Source of the DNA: Bacillota bacterium
GTDB taxonomy: Bacteria > Bacillota > UBA994
Direction of reading: 5' to 3'
NCBI GenBank assembly: GCA_018725535.1
Contig: QLUS01000040.1
Span: 1-12,331 of the forward strand
DNA length: 12,331 bases
The notes under the pieces were generated by a model. The model made no database searches. It saw only the letters and a program-made list of their open reading frames with translations, and had not been told where the DNA came from. Shown piece after piece: positions 1 through 5,364 of the stretch (its first letter is position 1; every line of letters begins with the position of its first letter). A program made the position numbers and the translations under genes.

Positions 1-35
1 GAGCTGTAAGCTGTCAGCTGTAAGCCGTCAGCCGC
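1..35. repeat. Heptanucleotide tandem repeat (5 units)
   Basis: Five units in exact 7-base phase: gagctgt, aagctgt, cagctgt, aagccgt, cagccgc. On the minus strand the unit reads ACAGCTK/ACGGCTK. It lies beyond the greA terminator and runs off the window edge, so its full length is unknown. A related heptad array sits at 2851-2919, which suggests a dispersed family of 7-mer arrays in this genome. No coding potential is apparent. Confidence 0.75.
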
Positions 36-53
36 TCCCCACCGTTGCGCCTG

Positions 54-75
54 CATTGTTCAGTTTTCAAGGATC
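54..75 (-). promoter_or_regulatory. Motif resembling the Bacillota rRNA leader
   Basis: On the minus strand this reads GATCC then TTGAAAACTGAACAATG. CTTTGAAAACT(A/G)AACA is, from memory, a hallmark of the transcribed leader upstream of 16S rRNA (and of the 16S-23S spacer) in Bacillus and Clostridium relatives. It lies about 30 bases downstream of a plausible promoter (108-136). In B. subtilis the dusB-lysS region also runs into an rRNA operon. The rRNA itself would lie outside the window, so this is an inference from a short match and synteny. Confidence 0.4.
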
Positions 76-107
76 ACGCCACCGCTTGTTGCGACGACAC
101 GAGTTTT

Positions 108-136
108 AGTTTACCACGCCGTTTTTTACTTTGCAA
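108..136 (-). promoter_or_regulatory. Candidate minus-strand promoter downstream of greA
   Basis: The -35 is TTGCAA (131-136), followed by 17 bases and a -10 of TAAACT (108-113). Each hexamer matches the sigma-A consensus at four of six positions with ideal spacing. It begins just past the greA T-run and points away from greA towards position 1, where the rRNA-leader-like motif lies. A promoter for a following operon, possibly rRNA, is the simplest reading. Confidence 0.4.
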
Positions 137-137
137 C

Positions 138-172
138 AAAAAACGCGCGGGAAATTACCTAATCTCTCGCAC
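138..172 (-). terminator. Probable intrinsic terminator of greA
   Basis: On the minus strand GTGCG (168-172) pairs with CGCGC (145-149), including one G-U pair. After one mismatch the stem continues with about four more pairs. One G and a run of six Ts (138-143) follow. The stem includes the greA stop codon. The stem is imperfect, hence moderate confidence. Confidence 0.5.
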
Positions 173-628
173 CTCGTATTTGAGCACACCTACAGGTACG
201 GACACTTCAACCGTGTCGCCAGCCTTTTTGCCCATCACGGCGCGTCCCACCGGCGATTCATTGCTAATTTTATGTTGCAGTGGACTAGCCTCCGCAGAGC
301 CCACCAAAGTGTATTCTTGCTCTTCCTCTGCCTCTACATCGTACAAAATTACGGTAGAACCCACCGCTACCACAGTGTGATCTAACTCCGTCGTGTTGAT
401 CAGGCGCGCGTTGCGAAGCATGCTTTCAAGGGTTAGTATGCGCCCTTCTACGAAAGCTTGTTCGTTCTTAGCATCATCATACTCGCTGTTTTCCGTAATA
501 TCGCCATGCCCAATCGCCTCGCGAATACGCTCAGCGACTTCCGGACGCTTAGACATCTTTAGGTGTTCAAGCTCGTCCTCGAGTTTCTTACGCCCTTCCG
601 CTGTCAACAGAACTTCTTTCTCGCTCAT
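155..628 (-). CDS. greA: Transcription elongation factor GreA
   Basis: GreA rescues backtracked RNA polymerase by stimulating cleavage of the transcript 3' end through the secondary channel. Residues 1-75 form the N-terminal antiparallel coiled coil. The loop around residues 41-58 (GDITENSEYDDAKNEQA) carries the acidic tip residues D43 and E46. Residues about 80-157 form the FKBP-like C-terminal domain, with the typical SPVGRAVMGKKAGD stretch. The ATG at 628 gives 157 aa, the usual GreA length, and has AGAGGG seven bases upstream. A longer in-frame reading to 682 adds 18 residues with no family counterpart and no well-placed ribosome binding site. It starts 57 bases after the AAR-like gene and is probably the last gene of that transcript. 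Recognition is secure. Confidence 0.95.
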   Translation of the reverse strand: MSEKEVLLTAEGRKKLEDELEHLKMSKRPEVAERIREAIGHGDITENSEYDDAKNEQAFVEGRILTLESMLRNARLINTTELDHTVVAVGSTVILYDVEAEEEQEYTLVGSAEASPLQHKISNESPVGRAVMGKKAGDTVEVSVPVGVLKYEVREIR

Positions 629-685
629 TATCCGACCCTCTTTCTCCTCTACTGGCATGATTCTATGCTGACCACCTGCCATATG

Positions 686-1756
686 TCAACGTAACCCCGC
701 GCGCGTGCGGATTTCGGCTATTTTTTCGTCGGTTACCGCGCGTTCAAAGCTCCTAAACCCCGCTAGCTTAAACCCGTGTTTGTCGGCCAACTGCGTGATT
801 TCCTCTACCTGCTCTAGACTGATGTCTCTACCCAATGAATAGTCCCCGACTTTACCCTCCAGCGCCAACACCATGGTCTCGGCCATGCAAGCGTAAGACA
901 TGCGCGGCGGAAAACCAAAGTTAAAACGAAAATTCACGTCCCCCGGCACTTCTACCACGCCGCCGTCGACAATTAGGACGTCTGGCCTTAGCTTCGCTAC
1001 CTCCTCCGACACGTCACGCGGACGCGCTACGTCACACACTACCGCGCCGGGCTTAAGCAGACGCGGGTCAACCACGCAGTCTAGCGCGCTCGTCACTGCG
1101 ATGACTATGTCAGCAGTAGCGAGGCTAGCGTTAACATCTGCGGTAACGGCGGGAGTTATACCGCTTTCGTCGCCAATTCGCTTAGTAACCTGTACCAAGC
1201 GCTCGAGATTACGCGCCACTAACGTCAGATGCTTCGCATCCTTGGCCATCAACCGCGCGCATACCTGCCCAATGGAACCCGTGGCCCCCACCACAACTAC
1301 ATGAGCCTCACTTATCTCTATGTCCATCTTCTTGGCCGCTAGACGCGAGGCCATCACTGCGGTAGCCACAGTGTAGCTGTTGCCGGTAGTAACGCCAATC
1401 TTTAGGTTATCGGCTACGGTGATGCCAGCGTCCCCTACTACTGAGGTGAGAGCGCCAAGCCCAACAATATCCGCTCCCAGCTTCTCGGCGATGCGCCCTG
1501 CCCACACAATCTTCTTGATCGCTTCGTCGGTTGACACTTCGCCCAGTAGCTGACGCGAAGTGAGCGGGCAAGCCACAAAGTAGCCTTCGGTAGCCGCATG
1601 CTCCGAGCGCACCCCCGTGATGTGGGACACCTTAAGGGGCGGCATAAAGCGCACGAATTTTTCTTTCCAACTCTCTGGCCACCGCTTCGTGAACTTAAAC
1701 TTGCGGGCGATGTCATCCGCTACAATGGGGTGCAGTATAAAAGCAAACTTCGTCAT
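686..1756 (-). CDS. Acyl-ACP-reductase-like Rossmann dehydrogenase (often labelled shikimate dehydrogenase)
   Basis: This 356-aa protein should bind NAD(P)H through GATGSIG at residues 157-163. Compared from memory with the cyanobacterial fatty-aldehyde-forming acyl-ACP reductase (AAR), it shares GLGALTSVV (99-107), TTGNSYT (123-129), VVGATGSIGQVC (155-166), LVARNLERL (179-187), GGVVE (265-269) and YACMAETMVLALEG (288-301). Cys290 in the last block aligns with the AAR nucleophile. Homologues in Bacillota are often labelled shikimate dehydrogenase, but no shikimate-pathway genes are nearby and the resemblance to AAR is much closer. The ATG at 1756 has AAAAGGAG seven bases upstream. The open frame runs on to 1909, but those 51 residues are encoded by the inverted-repeat element and are surely spurious. 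Reduction of an acyl thioester to an aldehyde is inferred; the natural substrate is unknown. Confidence 0.8.
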   Translation of the reverse strand: MTKFAFILHPIVADDIARKFKFTKRWPESWKEKFVRFMPPLKVSHITGVRSEHAATEGYFVACPLTSRQLLGEVSTDEAIKKIVWAGRIAEKLGADIVGLGALTSVVGDAGITVADNLKIGVTTGNSYTVATAVMASRLAAKKMDIEISEAHVVVVGATGSIGQVCARLMAKDAKHLTLVARNLERLVQVTKRIGDESGITPAVTADVNASLATADIVIAVTSALDCVVDPRLLKPGAVVCDVARPRDVSEEVAKLRPDVLIVDGGVVEVPGDVNFRFNFGFPPRMSYACMAETMVLALEGKVGDYSLGRDISLEQVEEITQLADKHGFKLAGFRSFERAVTDEKIAEIRTRAGLR

Positions 1757-1779
1757 ACACAGACTCCTTTTCATACCGA

Positions 1780-1900
1780 TTAACCACAGAGAAAGGTCGT
1801 TTTCACCACAGAGGCACAGAGGTCGCAGAGCAGGAACTAAGAACCAAAAGGGCACACACCCTTTGATCCCTCTTTGTTCTCTGTGTACTCTGTGGTGAAC
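1780..1900. repeat. ACCACAGAG-type inverted-repeat element (MITE/REP-like)
   Basis: The left arm TTCACCACAGAGGCACAGAG (1802-1821) is matched by the right arm at 1879-1899, whose reverse complement is TTCACCACAGAG + TACACAGAG. The arms differ only by a one-base indel and one substitution. An extra copy of the arm core, TTAACCACAGAG, sits at 1780-1790. Between the arms is a smaller hairpin, AAAGGG (1847-1852) with CCCTTT (1859-1864). The element fills most of the gap between the quinate-DH-like and AAR-like genes. Similar ACCACAGAG...CTCTGTGGT elements recur in many environmental bacterial genomes, as I recall. No transposase is present. Confidence 0.8.
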
Positions 1901-1933
1901 ATCTCCCATCGTCCTCCGCGGTGCATCACTTTC

Positions 1934-2836
1934 TCAAGCGAGTTCTTTAATCCGTGGTTTAAAGTCTAGTTTGTTAAGCAGCTCCTCATAGCCGCGAGCA
2001 GACAGCGCCGTATGTGGTGAGCCCGACAAAGCCACCAACAGAGCCTCCAGCACGTTAGTGCCAAAGGAGCGCCCGTTAAACTCAGGGGTTGTCGTAACTA
2101 GCAATTTAACCCCACGTTCGCTTAAAAGCGTTACGTCATCTGTGGTTACCGTATTGGTCACAATGATTTTCCCTTTTAGACTCTGCGGCATAAAGCGACG
2201 AATAAAGTGAAAGTCCCCCGCGATTATCTCGTTAGCCGCAAAAAACTGCTGGCCACGGCTCACGGTTGTCTCTTGCGCCGCACCGGTAGGATAAAGATAC
2301 GCAAACGGCAGCTGCGTAAGAACGGGAGCTAACACGCGCGCCACCAGTCCTAGTGCCCTCAGACTGTGTAAGGGGATAGGCAGCCCCACAGTAAAAATAA
2401 GATCCCCTAGAGTGAGCTTTGCTCCGCGCAGCGCAAAGGTCTCAGCCATGCCGAACCTATCTGCCGCGCACATCATCAGGACGTTGCGGCCTCCTAACTG
2501 CAAGCCGTATGTGTCCTCAAGAAACGTAATGGCTTTGCGCTCAAGCGTGTCTTTGAGACCGGTGCCGTCTACAATTGGCGTGATGCGCGCCGCTCGCGCA
2601 ATCTGCTTGGCCTCCCTGAGCATATAGCGCCTGCCGCCTGCCTGTACGTAGAGATCGATGCCGCCCATGCCAAAGGCGTCCACCTTGCCGTCAAGCTGCT
2701 TTACGAGCTCAATGGCCCGCTGCAGATTACCGTCTGTGCCAATGCGCTCAATTACGCACCGTTCGCCAAGCAACTCCGCTTCTACGGCATGGTTGCGCTT
2801 CGACGACCCTAGGCTAACGCTGACTACTCGTTTCAA
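1934..2836 (-). CDS. Protein of the family annotated quinate 5-dehydrogenase
   Basis: This 300-aa protein resembles the Bacillota family labelled quinate 5-dehydrogenase, a name I know of no direct experiment supporting. Recognisable blocks are SLGSSKRNHAVE (8-19), GMGGIDLYVQAGGRRY (56-71), PIVDGTGLKDTLERKA (87-102), GGRNVLMM (115-122) and GRSFGTNVLEALLVAL (255-270). There is a hydrophobic central stretch (about 148-182), but no signal peptide or clear membrane helix and no standard GxGxxG motif. The start is TTG at 2836, supported by GGAGGGAGG eight bases upstream; no ATG lies near. It follows the HTH gene after a heptad-repeat spacer and precedes the AAR-like gene, so it probably works with that enzyme. 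Family membership is fairly sure; the function is not. Confidence 0.7.
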   Translation of the reverse strand: MKRVVSVSLGSSKRNHAVEAELLGERCVIERIGTDGNLQRAIELVKQLDGKVDAFGMGGIDLYVQAGGRRYMLREAKQIARAARITPIVDGTGLKDTLERKAITFLEDTYGLQLGGRNVLMMCAADRFGMAETFALRGAKLTLGDLIFTVGLPIPLHSLRALGLVARVLAPVLTQLPFAYLYPTGAAQETTVSRGQQFFAANEIIAGDFHFIRRFMPQSLKGKIIVTNTVTTDDVTLLSERGVKLLVTTTPEFNGRSFGTNVLEALLVALSGSPHTALSARGYEELLNKLDFKPRIKELA

Positions 2837-2850
2837 TGTGGGGACCTCCC

Positions 2851-2919
2851 TCCGCTTTCCGCTGTCCGCTGTCCGCTGCCCGCTGTAAGCTTTCCGCCTT
2901 CCGCTGTCGCCGTCCGCCG
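2851..2919. repeat. Heptanucleotide tandem repeat (about 9-10 units)
   Basis: Units in near-perfect 7-base phase: tccgctt, tccgctg (three times), cccgctg, taagctt, tccgcct, tccgctg, a 6-base tcgccg, then tccgccg. On the minus strand the core is CAGCGGA. It fills the spacer between the HTH stop (2922) and the ribosome binding site of the next gene, starting right beside that site. The taagctt unit resembles aagctgt of the array at 1-35. Confidence 0.85.
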
Positions 2920-2921
2920 CC

Positions 2922-3446
2922 TCAATCCTTCAGCCCCTTCAGCAAGTTCCGCAGCACCTCTGGGTCAACGTACTTGTCTTCCCGTAAGGGTGTTTCACCT
3001 AGGATGATCGCAATAATCTGCTTATCGACTACAGCCTCTGCTAGTTTGATGCGCATGTTGGAGCCGATCATAATTACTGTGTCAAAGGCCCGCATTGTGC
3101 CCACGAGGCCCATAATCTCGTTTAGGAGCTCTGCCCCGGTCTTCGCACGCACCCAGTCCCACCGTTCCTCTTCCGACATGAGAAAGATGTGGTCCACGCC
3201 GTACTCCTGCGCCACGTCTGCTAACTCTGCCTTATTCGCCACGGGGAAACCAATCAGCGCCACTTTGCCGCCTTTACGTAGCTCGCCCATTGTTTCTAAC
3301 CGCGAAATAAAACTGCGGTCAATGTTCATTTCGTATGCCACTCCCTGCTGTGACATACCGGCAGAACGGCGCTGGAGAATTTTGTCTATAGTGCGCATGA
3401 TTTTGTCGCGGCTCACGAGTTTATCCCCAACTCTTACATATGGCAT
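2922..3446 (-). CDS. HTH transcriptional regulator with C-terminal alpha/beta domain
   Basis: This 174-aa protein has a Cro/XRE-like helix-turn-helix at about residues 31-53 (MSQQGVAYEMNIDRSFISRLE). Residues about 60-150 form a predicted alpha/beta domain (KVALIGFPV at 61-69, VDHIFLM at 84-90, FDTVIMIG at 121-128, KQIIAIILG at 142-150) that could sense a ligand. The chosen ATG at 3446 has AGGGGGA about six bases upstream and its own promoter and palindrome beyond. The frame stays open to 3557, overlapping the dusB stop, but that extension would run through the dusB terminator and the promoter, so I reject it. It is the first gene of the unit with the quinate-DH-like and AAR-like genes, which it probably regulates along with itself. 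Effector unknown. Confidence 0.8.
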   Translation of the reverse strand: MPYVRVGDKLVSRDKIMRTIDKILQRRSAGMSQQGVAYEMNIDRSFISRLETMGELRKGGKVALIGFPVANKAELADVAQEYGVDHIFLMSEEERWDWVRAKTGAELLNEIMGLVGTMRAFDTVIMIGSNMRIKLAEAVVDKQIIAIILGETPLREDKYVDPEVLRNLLKGLKD

Positions 3447-3481
3447 GGCGGTTCCCCCTGTGCACAACATTGTATACATAC

Positions 3482-3510
3482 ATTTTAGCAGATACCCCTC
3501 ACTTTTGCAC
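3482..3510 (-). promoter_or_regulatory. Extended -10 promoter of the HTH / quinate-DH / AAR-like unit
   Basis: Minus strand: the -10 is TAAAAT (3482-3487), preceded by TGC (3488-3490), which makes an extended -10. A weak -35, GTGCAA (3505-3510), lies 17 bases upstream. The weak -35 with an extended -10 fits a regulated promoter. The -35 lies inside the palindrome at 3500-3520. The start codon is about 35 bases downstream of the -10. Confidence 0.55.
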
Positions 3511-3520
3511 GGCAAAAGTG
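3500..3520. promoter_or_regulatory. Perfect 9-bp palindrome, candidate operator
   Basis: CACTTTTGC (3500-3508) and GCAAAAGTG (3512-3520) are exact inverted repeats separated by three bases. The palindrome overlaps the -35 of the HTH promoter. No T-run follows on either strand, so it is not a terminator. Binding by the HTH protein encoded just downstream, giving autoregulation, is the natural inference. It is untested and could also serve another regulator. Confidence 0.6.
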
Positions 3521-3531
3521 ATTCGGCACAC

Positions 3532-3554
3532 AAAAAACGCGCCCTACGGCGCGT
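3532..3554 (-). terminator. Intrinsic terminator of dusB
   Basis: On the minus strand ACGCGCC, loop GTAG, GGCGCGT form a perfect 7-bp GC-rich stem followed by a T-rich tract (the complement of the A-run at 3532-3537). It starts at the dusB stop codon, so it closes the zinc-ribbon/dusB transcript and separates it from the HTH unit. Confidence 0.85.
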
Positions 3555-4504
3555 CATTCAATCGTGGCTAAAAAAATGCTCTCAATCTCTCCCACAGTAT
3601 CGGCCTTGTTTATCGCGTCGCGAATCCGCGCCGCTCGCGGCAGCCCTTTTAGGTACCACGCTAACTGCAGACGCATTTCTCGGATACCGCGATACTCGCC
3701 CTTGCGCTCGATCGCCATGGCGAGGTGCCGACGTGCCACTGCTATGCGCTCAACCAAGGAGGGGGGAGCTTGCGGCGCTAATCCCAGCAGCGAGCGCGCA
3801 ATATCCCGATAGAGCCAGGGGTTACCAATGGCAGCGCGGCCGACCATCACCGCATCGCACCCCGTGTCCTCAAACATGCGCTTTGCTTCCGCAGCCGAAG
3901 TCACATCCCCATTGCCGATGACAGGTACACTTACGGTCGCTTTTACCGCGCGGATAATGCCCCAATCGGCCTTGCCCGAATAGAACTGGTCCCGCGTCCG
4001 CCCATGAATGGTTATGGCTGCCGCCCCCGCAGCCTCTACTTCGCGCACGAGGCTAAGACAATCCGGCGAATTGGCATCCCAAGCTTTGCGAGTCTTGACC
4101 GTTACCGGGATGCTGACTGCCGCTACAGTCTGGCGCACGATCTCCCCCGCTAGTTTAGGGTTAAGCAGCAAAGCCGCCCCGTCTCCCCCTTTGACAATCT
4201 TCGGTGTTGGACACCCCATATTAATGTCTATCGCTAGGGGCTTTGTTTTCGCGGCCACCATGGCTGCCGCTTCCGCCACTTCTGCTGGGACAGAGCCAAA
4301 CAACTGCACAGCAAGAGGTTCATTTGCTTCCATGAGCTCCCATGTCTTGGCCTGGTCGTAGATTATGCCTTTGCAGCTAATCATTTCACTAACAACCCAA
4401 GCCGCACCAAACTCGCGCGCAATCAGGCGATTGGCTTGGTCAGTAATCCCCGCCATGGGCGCTGCCACTAGCGGCGGGGCGATTAGGATATTGTTGATGC
4501 GCAT
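3554..4504 (-). CDS. dusB: tRNA-dihydrouridine synthase (DusB type)
   Basis: DusB uses FMN and NADPH to reduce specific uridines in the tRNA D-loop to dihydrouridine. The 316-aa protein has the Dus TIM barrel. APMAGITD (15-22) is the FMN-binding start, INMGCPTPK (94-102) carries the catalytic Cys98, VKTRKAW (136-142) and HGRTRDQFYSG (167-177) are substrate and FMN motifs, IGNGDV (196-201) and MVGRAAIGNPW (220-230) bind the FMN phosphate, and the C-terminal helical domain follows. Length is normal for the family. It starts nine bases after the zinc-ribbon stop; its ribosome binding site is weak, so translational coupling is likely. A strong terminator begins at its stop codon. Next to genes leading to greA and a possible rRNA leader, this recalls the Bacillus dusB-lysS neighbourhood, but lysS is not here. 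Confidence 0.93.
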   Translation of the reverse strand: MRINNILIAPPLVAAPMAGITDQANRLIAREFGAAWVVSEMISCKGIIYDQAKTWELMEANEPLAVQLFGSVPAEVAEAAAMVAAKTKPLAIDINMGCPTPKIVKGGDGAALLLNPKLAGEIVRQTVAAVSIPVTVKTRKAWDANSPDCLSLVREVEAAGAAAITIHGRTRDQFYSGKADWGIIRAVKATVSVPVIGNGDVTSAAEAKRMFEDTGCDAVMVGRAAIGNPWLYRDIARSLLGLAPQAPPSLVERIAVARRHLAMAIERKGEYRGIREMRLQLAWYLKGLPRAARIRDAINKADTVGEIESIFLATIE

Positions 4505-4513
4505 TTCGTTTGT

Positions 4514-4681
4514 CTACTTCTTCTCGTCTTTCTTGGGCTCGTGCCCCGGAGGATACTCATTGTACCCGGTTGCGCCCGGTGTACTCGTTATATCCTCCCC
4601 GCAATAAGGGCAGTTCCAGATGCCTTCCTGTGTAGCGGAATACGAGCGGCGGTCGCACCACGGACAGAGTTTGTTGTACAT
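4514..4681 (-). CDS. Small zinc-ribbon protein, function unknown
   Basis: A 55-aa protein with two CxxC knuckles, CPWC (residues 6-9) and CPYC (24-27), spaced as in a zinc ribbon. A hydrophilic tail ending in KKDEKK follows. There are no membrane segments. I chose the ATG at 4681 because GGAGG lies eight bases upstream. The longer frame from 4711 has no ribosome binding site and adds ten residues before the conserved part. It sits nine bases before dusB and is probably co-transcribed with it. A role in binding nucleic acid or protein is possible, but nothing in the sequence fixes it. I do not recognise a named family. Confidence 0.7.
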   Translation of the reverse strand: MYNKLCPWCDRRSYSATQEGIWNCPYCGEDITSTPGATGYNEYPPGHEPKKDEKK

Positions 4682-4745
4682 GCGGGACACCTCCAGCTTA
4701 CTCGGCTTCATAATTTGACATTTAGTGCGAATAATCCTGCCGCCG

Positions 4746-4773
4746 TTGTCTTTTTTTTTCTTAGTGCTATAAT
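4746..4773 (+). promoter_or_regulatory. Promoter of tRNA-Pro
   Basis: The -35 is TTGTCT (4746-4751), with a 16-base T-rich spacer and a perfect -10, TATAAT (4768-4773), preceded by TGC for an extended -10. It lies 14 bases upstream of the mature tRNA 5' end, as expected for a stable-RNA promoter. Confidence 0.8.
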
Positions 4774-4787
4774 GGTTACACGCACAT

Positions 4788-4864
4788 CGGGGCGTGGCTC
4801 AGCTTGGTAGAGCGCACGGTTCGGGACCGTGAGGCCGCACGTTCAAATCGTGTCGCCCCGACCA
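4788..4864 (+). tRNA. tRNA-Pro, anticodon CGG
   Basis: A full cloverleaf folds by eye. The acceptor is CGGGGCG (4788-4794) with CGCCCCG (4854-4860). The D stem is GCTC (4797-4800) with GAGC (4810-4813). The anticodon stem is CACGG (4815-4819) with CCGTG (4827-4831), and its loop holds anticodon CGG at 4822-4824. The variable loop is 4832-4836, and the T stem is 4837-4841 with 4849-4853 (one G-U). The discriminator is A4861 and CCA is encoded at 4862-4864. It reads the proline codon CCG. It is a single tRNA with its own promoter, between oppositely oriented genes. Confidence 0.97.
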
Positions 4865-4877
4865 TTTGTTATTTAGC

Positions 4878-4926
4878 TGCCTAACAACTTAGGCAACTTT
4901 TGCTTGCGCGACCCGCGCAAGTCTTT
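4878..4926 (+). terminator. Two tandem hairpins after tRNA-Pro
   Basis: Hairpin 1 is TGCCTAA (4878-4884), loop CAAC, TTAGGCA (4889-4895), followed by ACTTTTGCTT. Hairpin 2 is CTTGCGCG (4903-4910), loop ACC, CGCGCAAG (4914-4921), followed by TCTTT. The T-rich tracts follow in the plus direction, so they most likely end the tRNA transcript. They also face the convergent minus-strand gene ending at 4931, but without a good T-run for it. The tracts are short, hence moderate confidence. Confidence 0.55.
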
Positions 4927-4930
4927 AGCT

Positions 4931-5356
4931 TCAGCCGCAGTCGTCGTCTGTTACGCCCTTGTCCATAAGTTCTTCGGCCTTAGCCACACAAAATGCTACA
5001 TACTCGGCACAAGTGTCGCGATAGTTTTCGCCCTTAGGTTTCATATCAGCGCAGTTAACCGAGCCGTACTTGGCCTGCACAGCCTCCACCAGCGCCTTCG
5101 TCAACTTGTTGGCATCTCCGGCTCTGGCACCGCCTAGCTCGCGGCCGTACCAGCGCCCAATCGCCATCACCGCACCAGCCACAGCGCCGCAGAGACTGCC
5201 GCAGGCTGCTCCGCCGCCAAACCCGGAACTCAGCCGCAGCCCAAAAGCCTGTTCCTTCTGCTCGAGATCTTGGCTGAGGGCGAGCCACGCCGCCTCAGCG
5301 CAATTATAGCCCGAAAGATAAAGCTCGCTCGCCTTTTCTCCCGCTAGACTAGCCAT
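4931..5356 (-). CDS. C_GCAxxG_C_C family probable redox protein
   Basis: A 141-aa cysteine-rich protein of the family named for its conserved cysteine pattern. The family hallmarks are YNCAEA (17-22), GFGGGAACGSLCGAVAGAVMAIG (Cys52 and Cys56 within residues 45-67), and later cysteines at 102, 116, 123 and 140. The family is thought to bind a metal cluster or be redox-active, but no reaction is established. The ATG at 5356 has GAGG six to seven bases upstream. A GTG at 5368 would overlap the murB stop and adds only four residues (MRCC), with a poorly spaced ribosome site. It is the last gene of the run that includes murB, and coupling to murB translation is likely. Cys52 may be an extra, non-family cysteine. 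Confidence 0.85.
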   Translation of the reverse strand: MASLAGEKASELYLSGYNCAEAAWLALSQDLEQKEQAFGLRLSSGFGGGAACGSLCGAVAGAVMAIGRWYGRELGGARAGDANKLTKALVEAVQAKYGSVNCADMKPKGENYRDTCAEYVAFCVAKAEELMDKGVTDDDCG

Positions 5357-5364
5357 GCAACACC

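Noticed and set aside
129..132. ArgRS residues: loss of the first His of the HIGH motif (GIGH), as a sign of inactivity (residue numbers, gene at 7830-9524)
   Set aside because: The same position varies in the Bacillus-type ArgRS subfamily as I recall, and every other signature including KMSTR is intact.
1757..1909. N-terminal extension of the AAR-like gene to 1909
   Set aside because: It is the translation of the inverted-repeat element; the ATG at 1756 has a strong ribosome binding site and gives the family's normal start.
3447..3557. N-terminal extension of the HTH gene overlapping the dusB stop (ATGA)
   Set aside because: It would span the dusB terminator, the palindrome and the promoter; the ATG at 3446 has its own ribosome binding site.
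2836..3921. A 361-codon plus-strand open frame opposite the HTH and dusB genes
   Set aside because: It is antisense to two well-recognised genes, has a low-complexity Ser/Arg-rich composition, and crosses the heptad repeat and the terminator.
4715..4720. A perfect TTGACA -35 hexamer on the plus strand
   Set aside because: No -10-like hexamer occurs 15-19 bases downstream; the tRNA promoter at 4746-4773 is much better.
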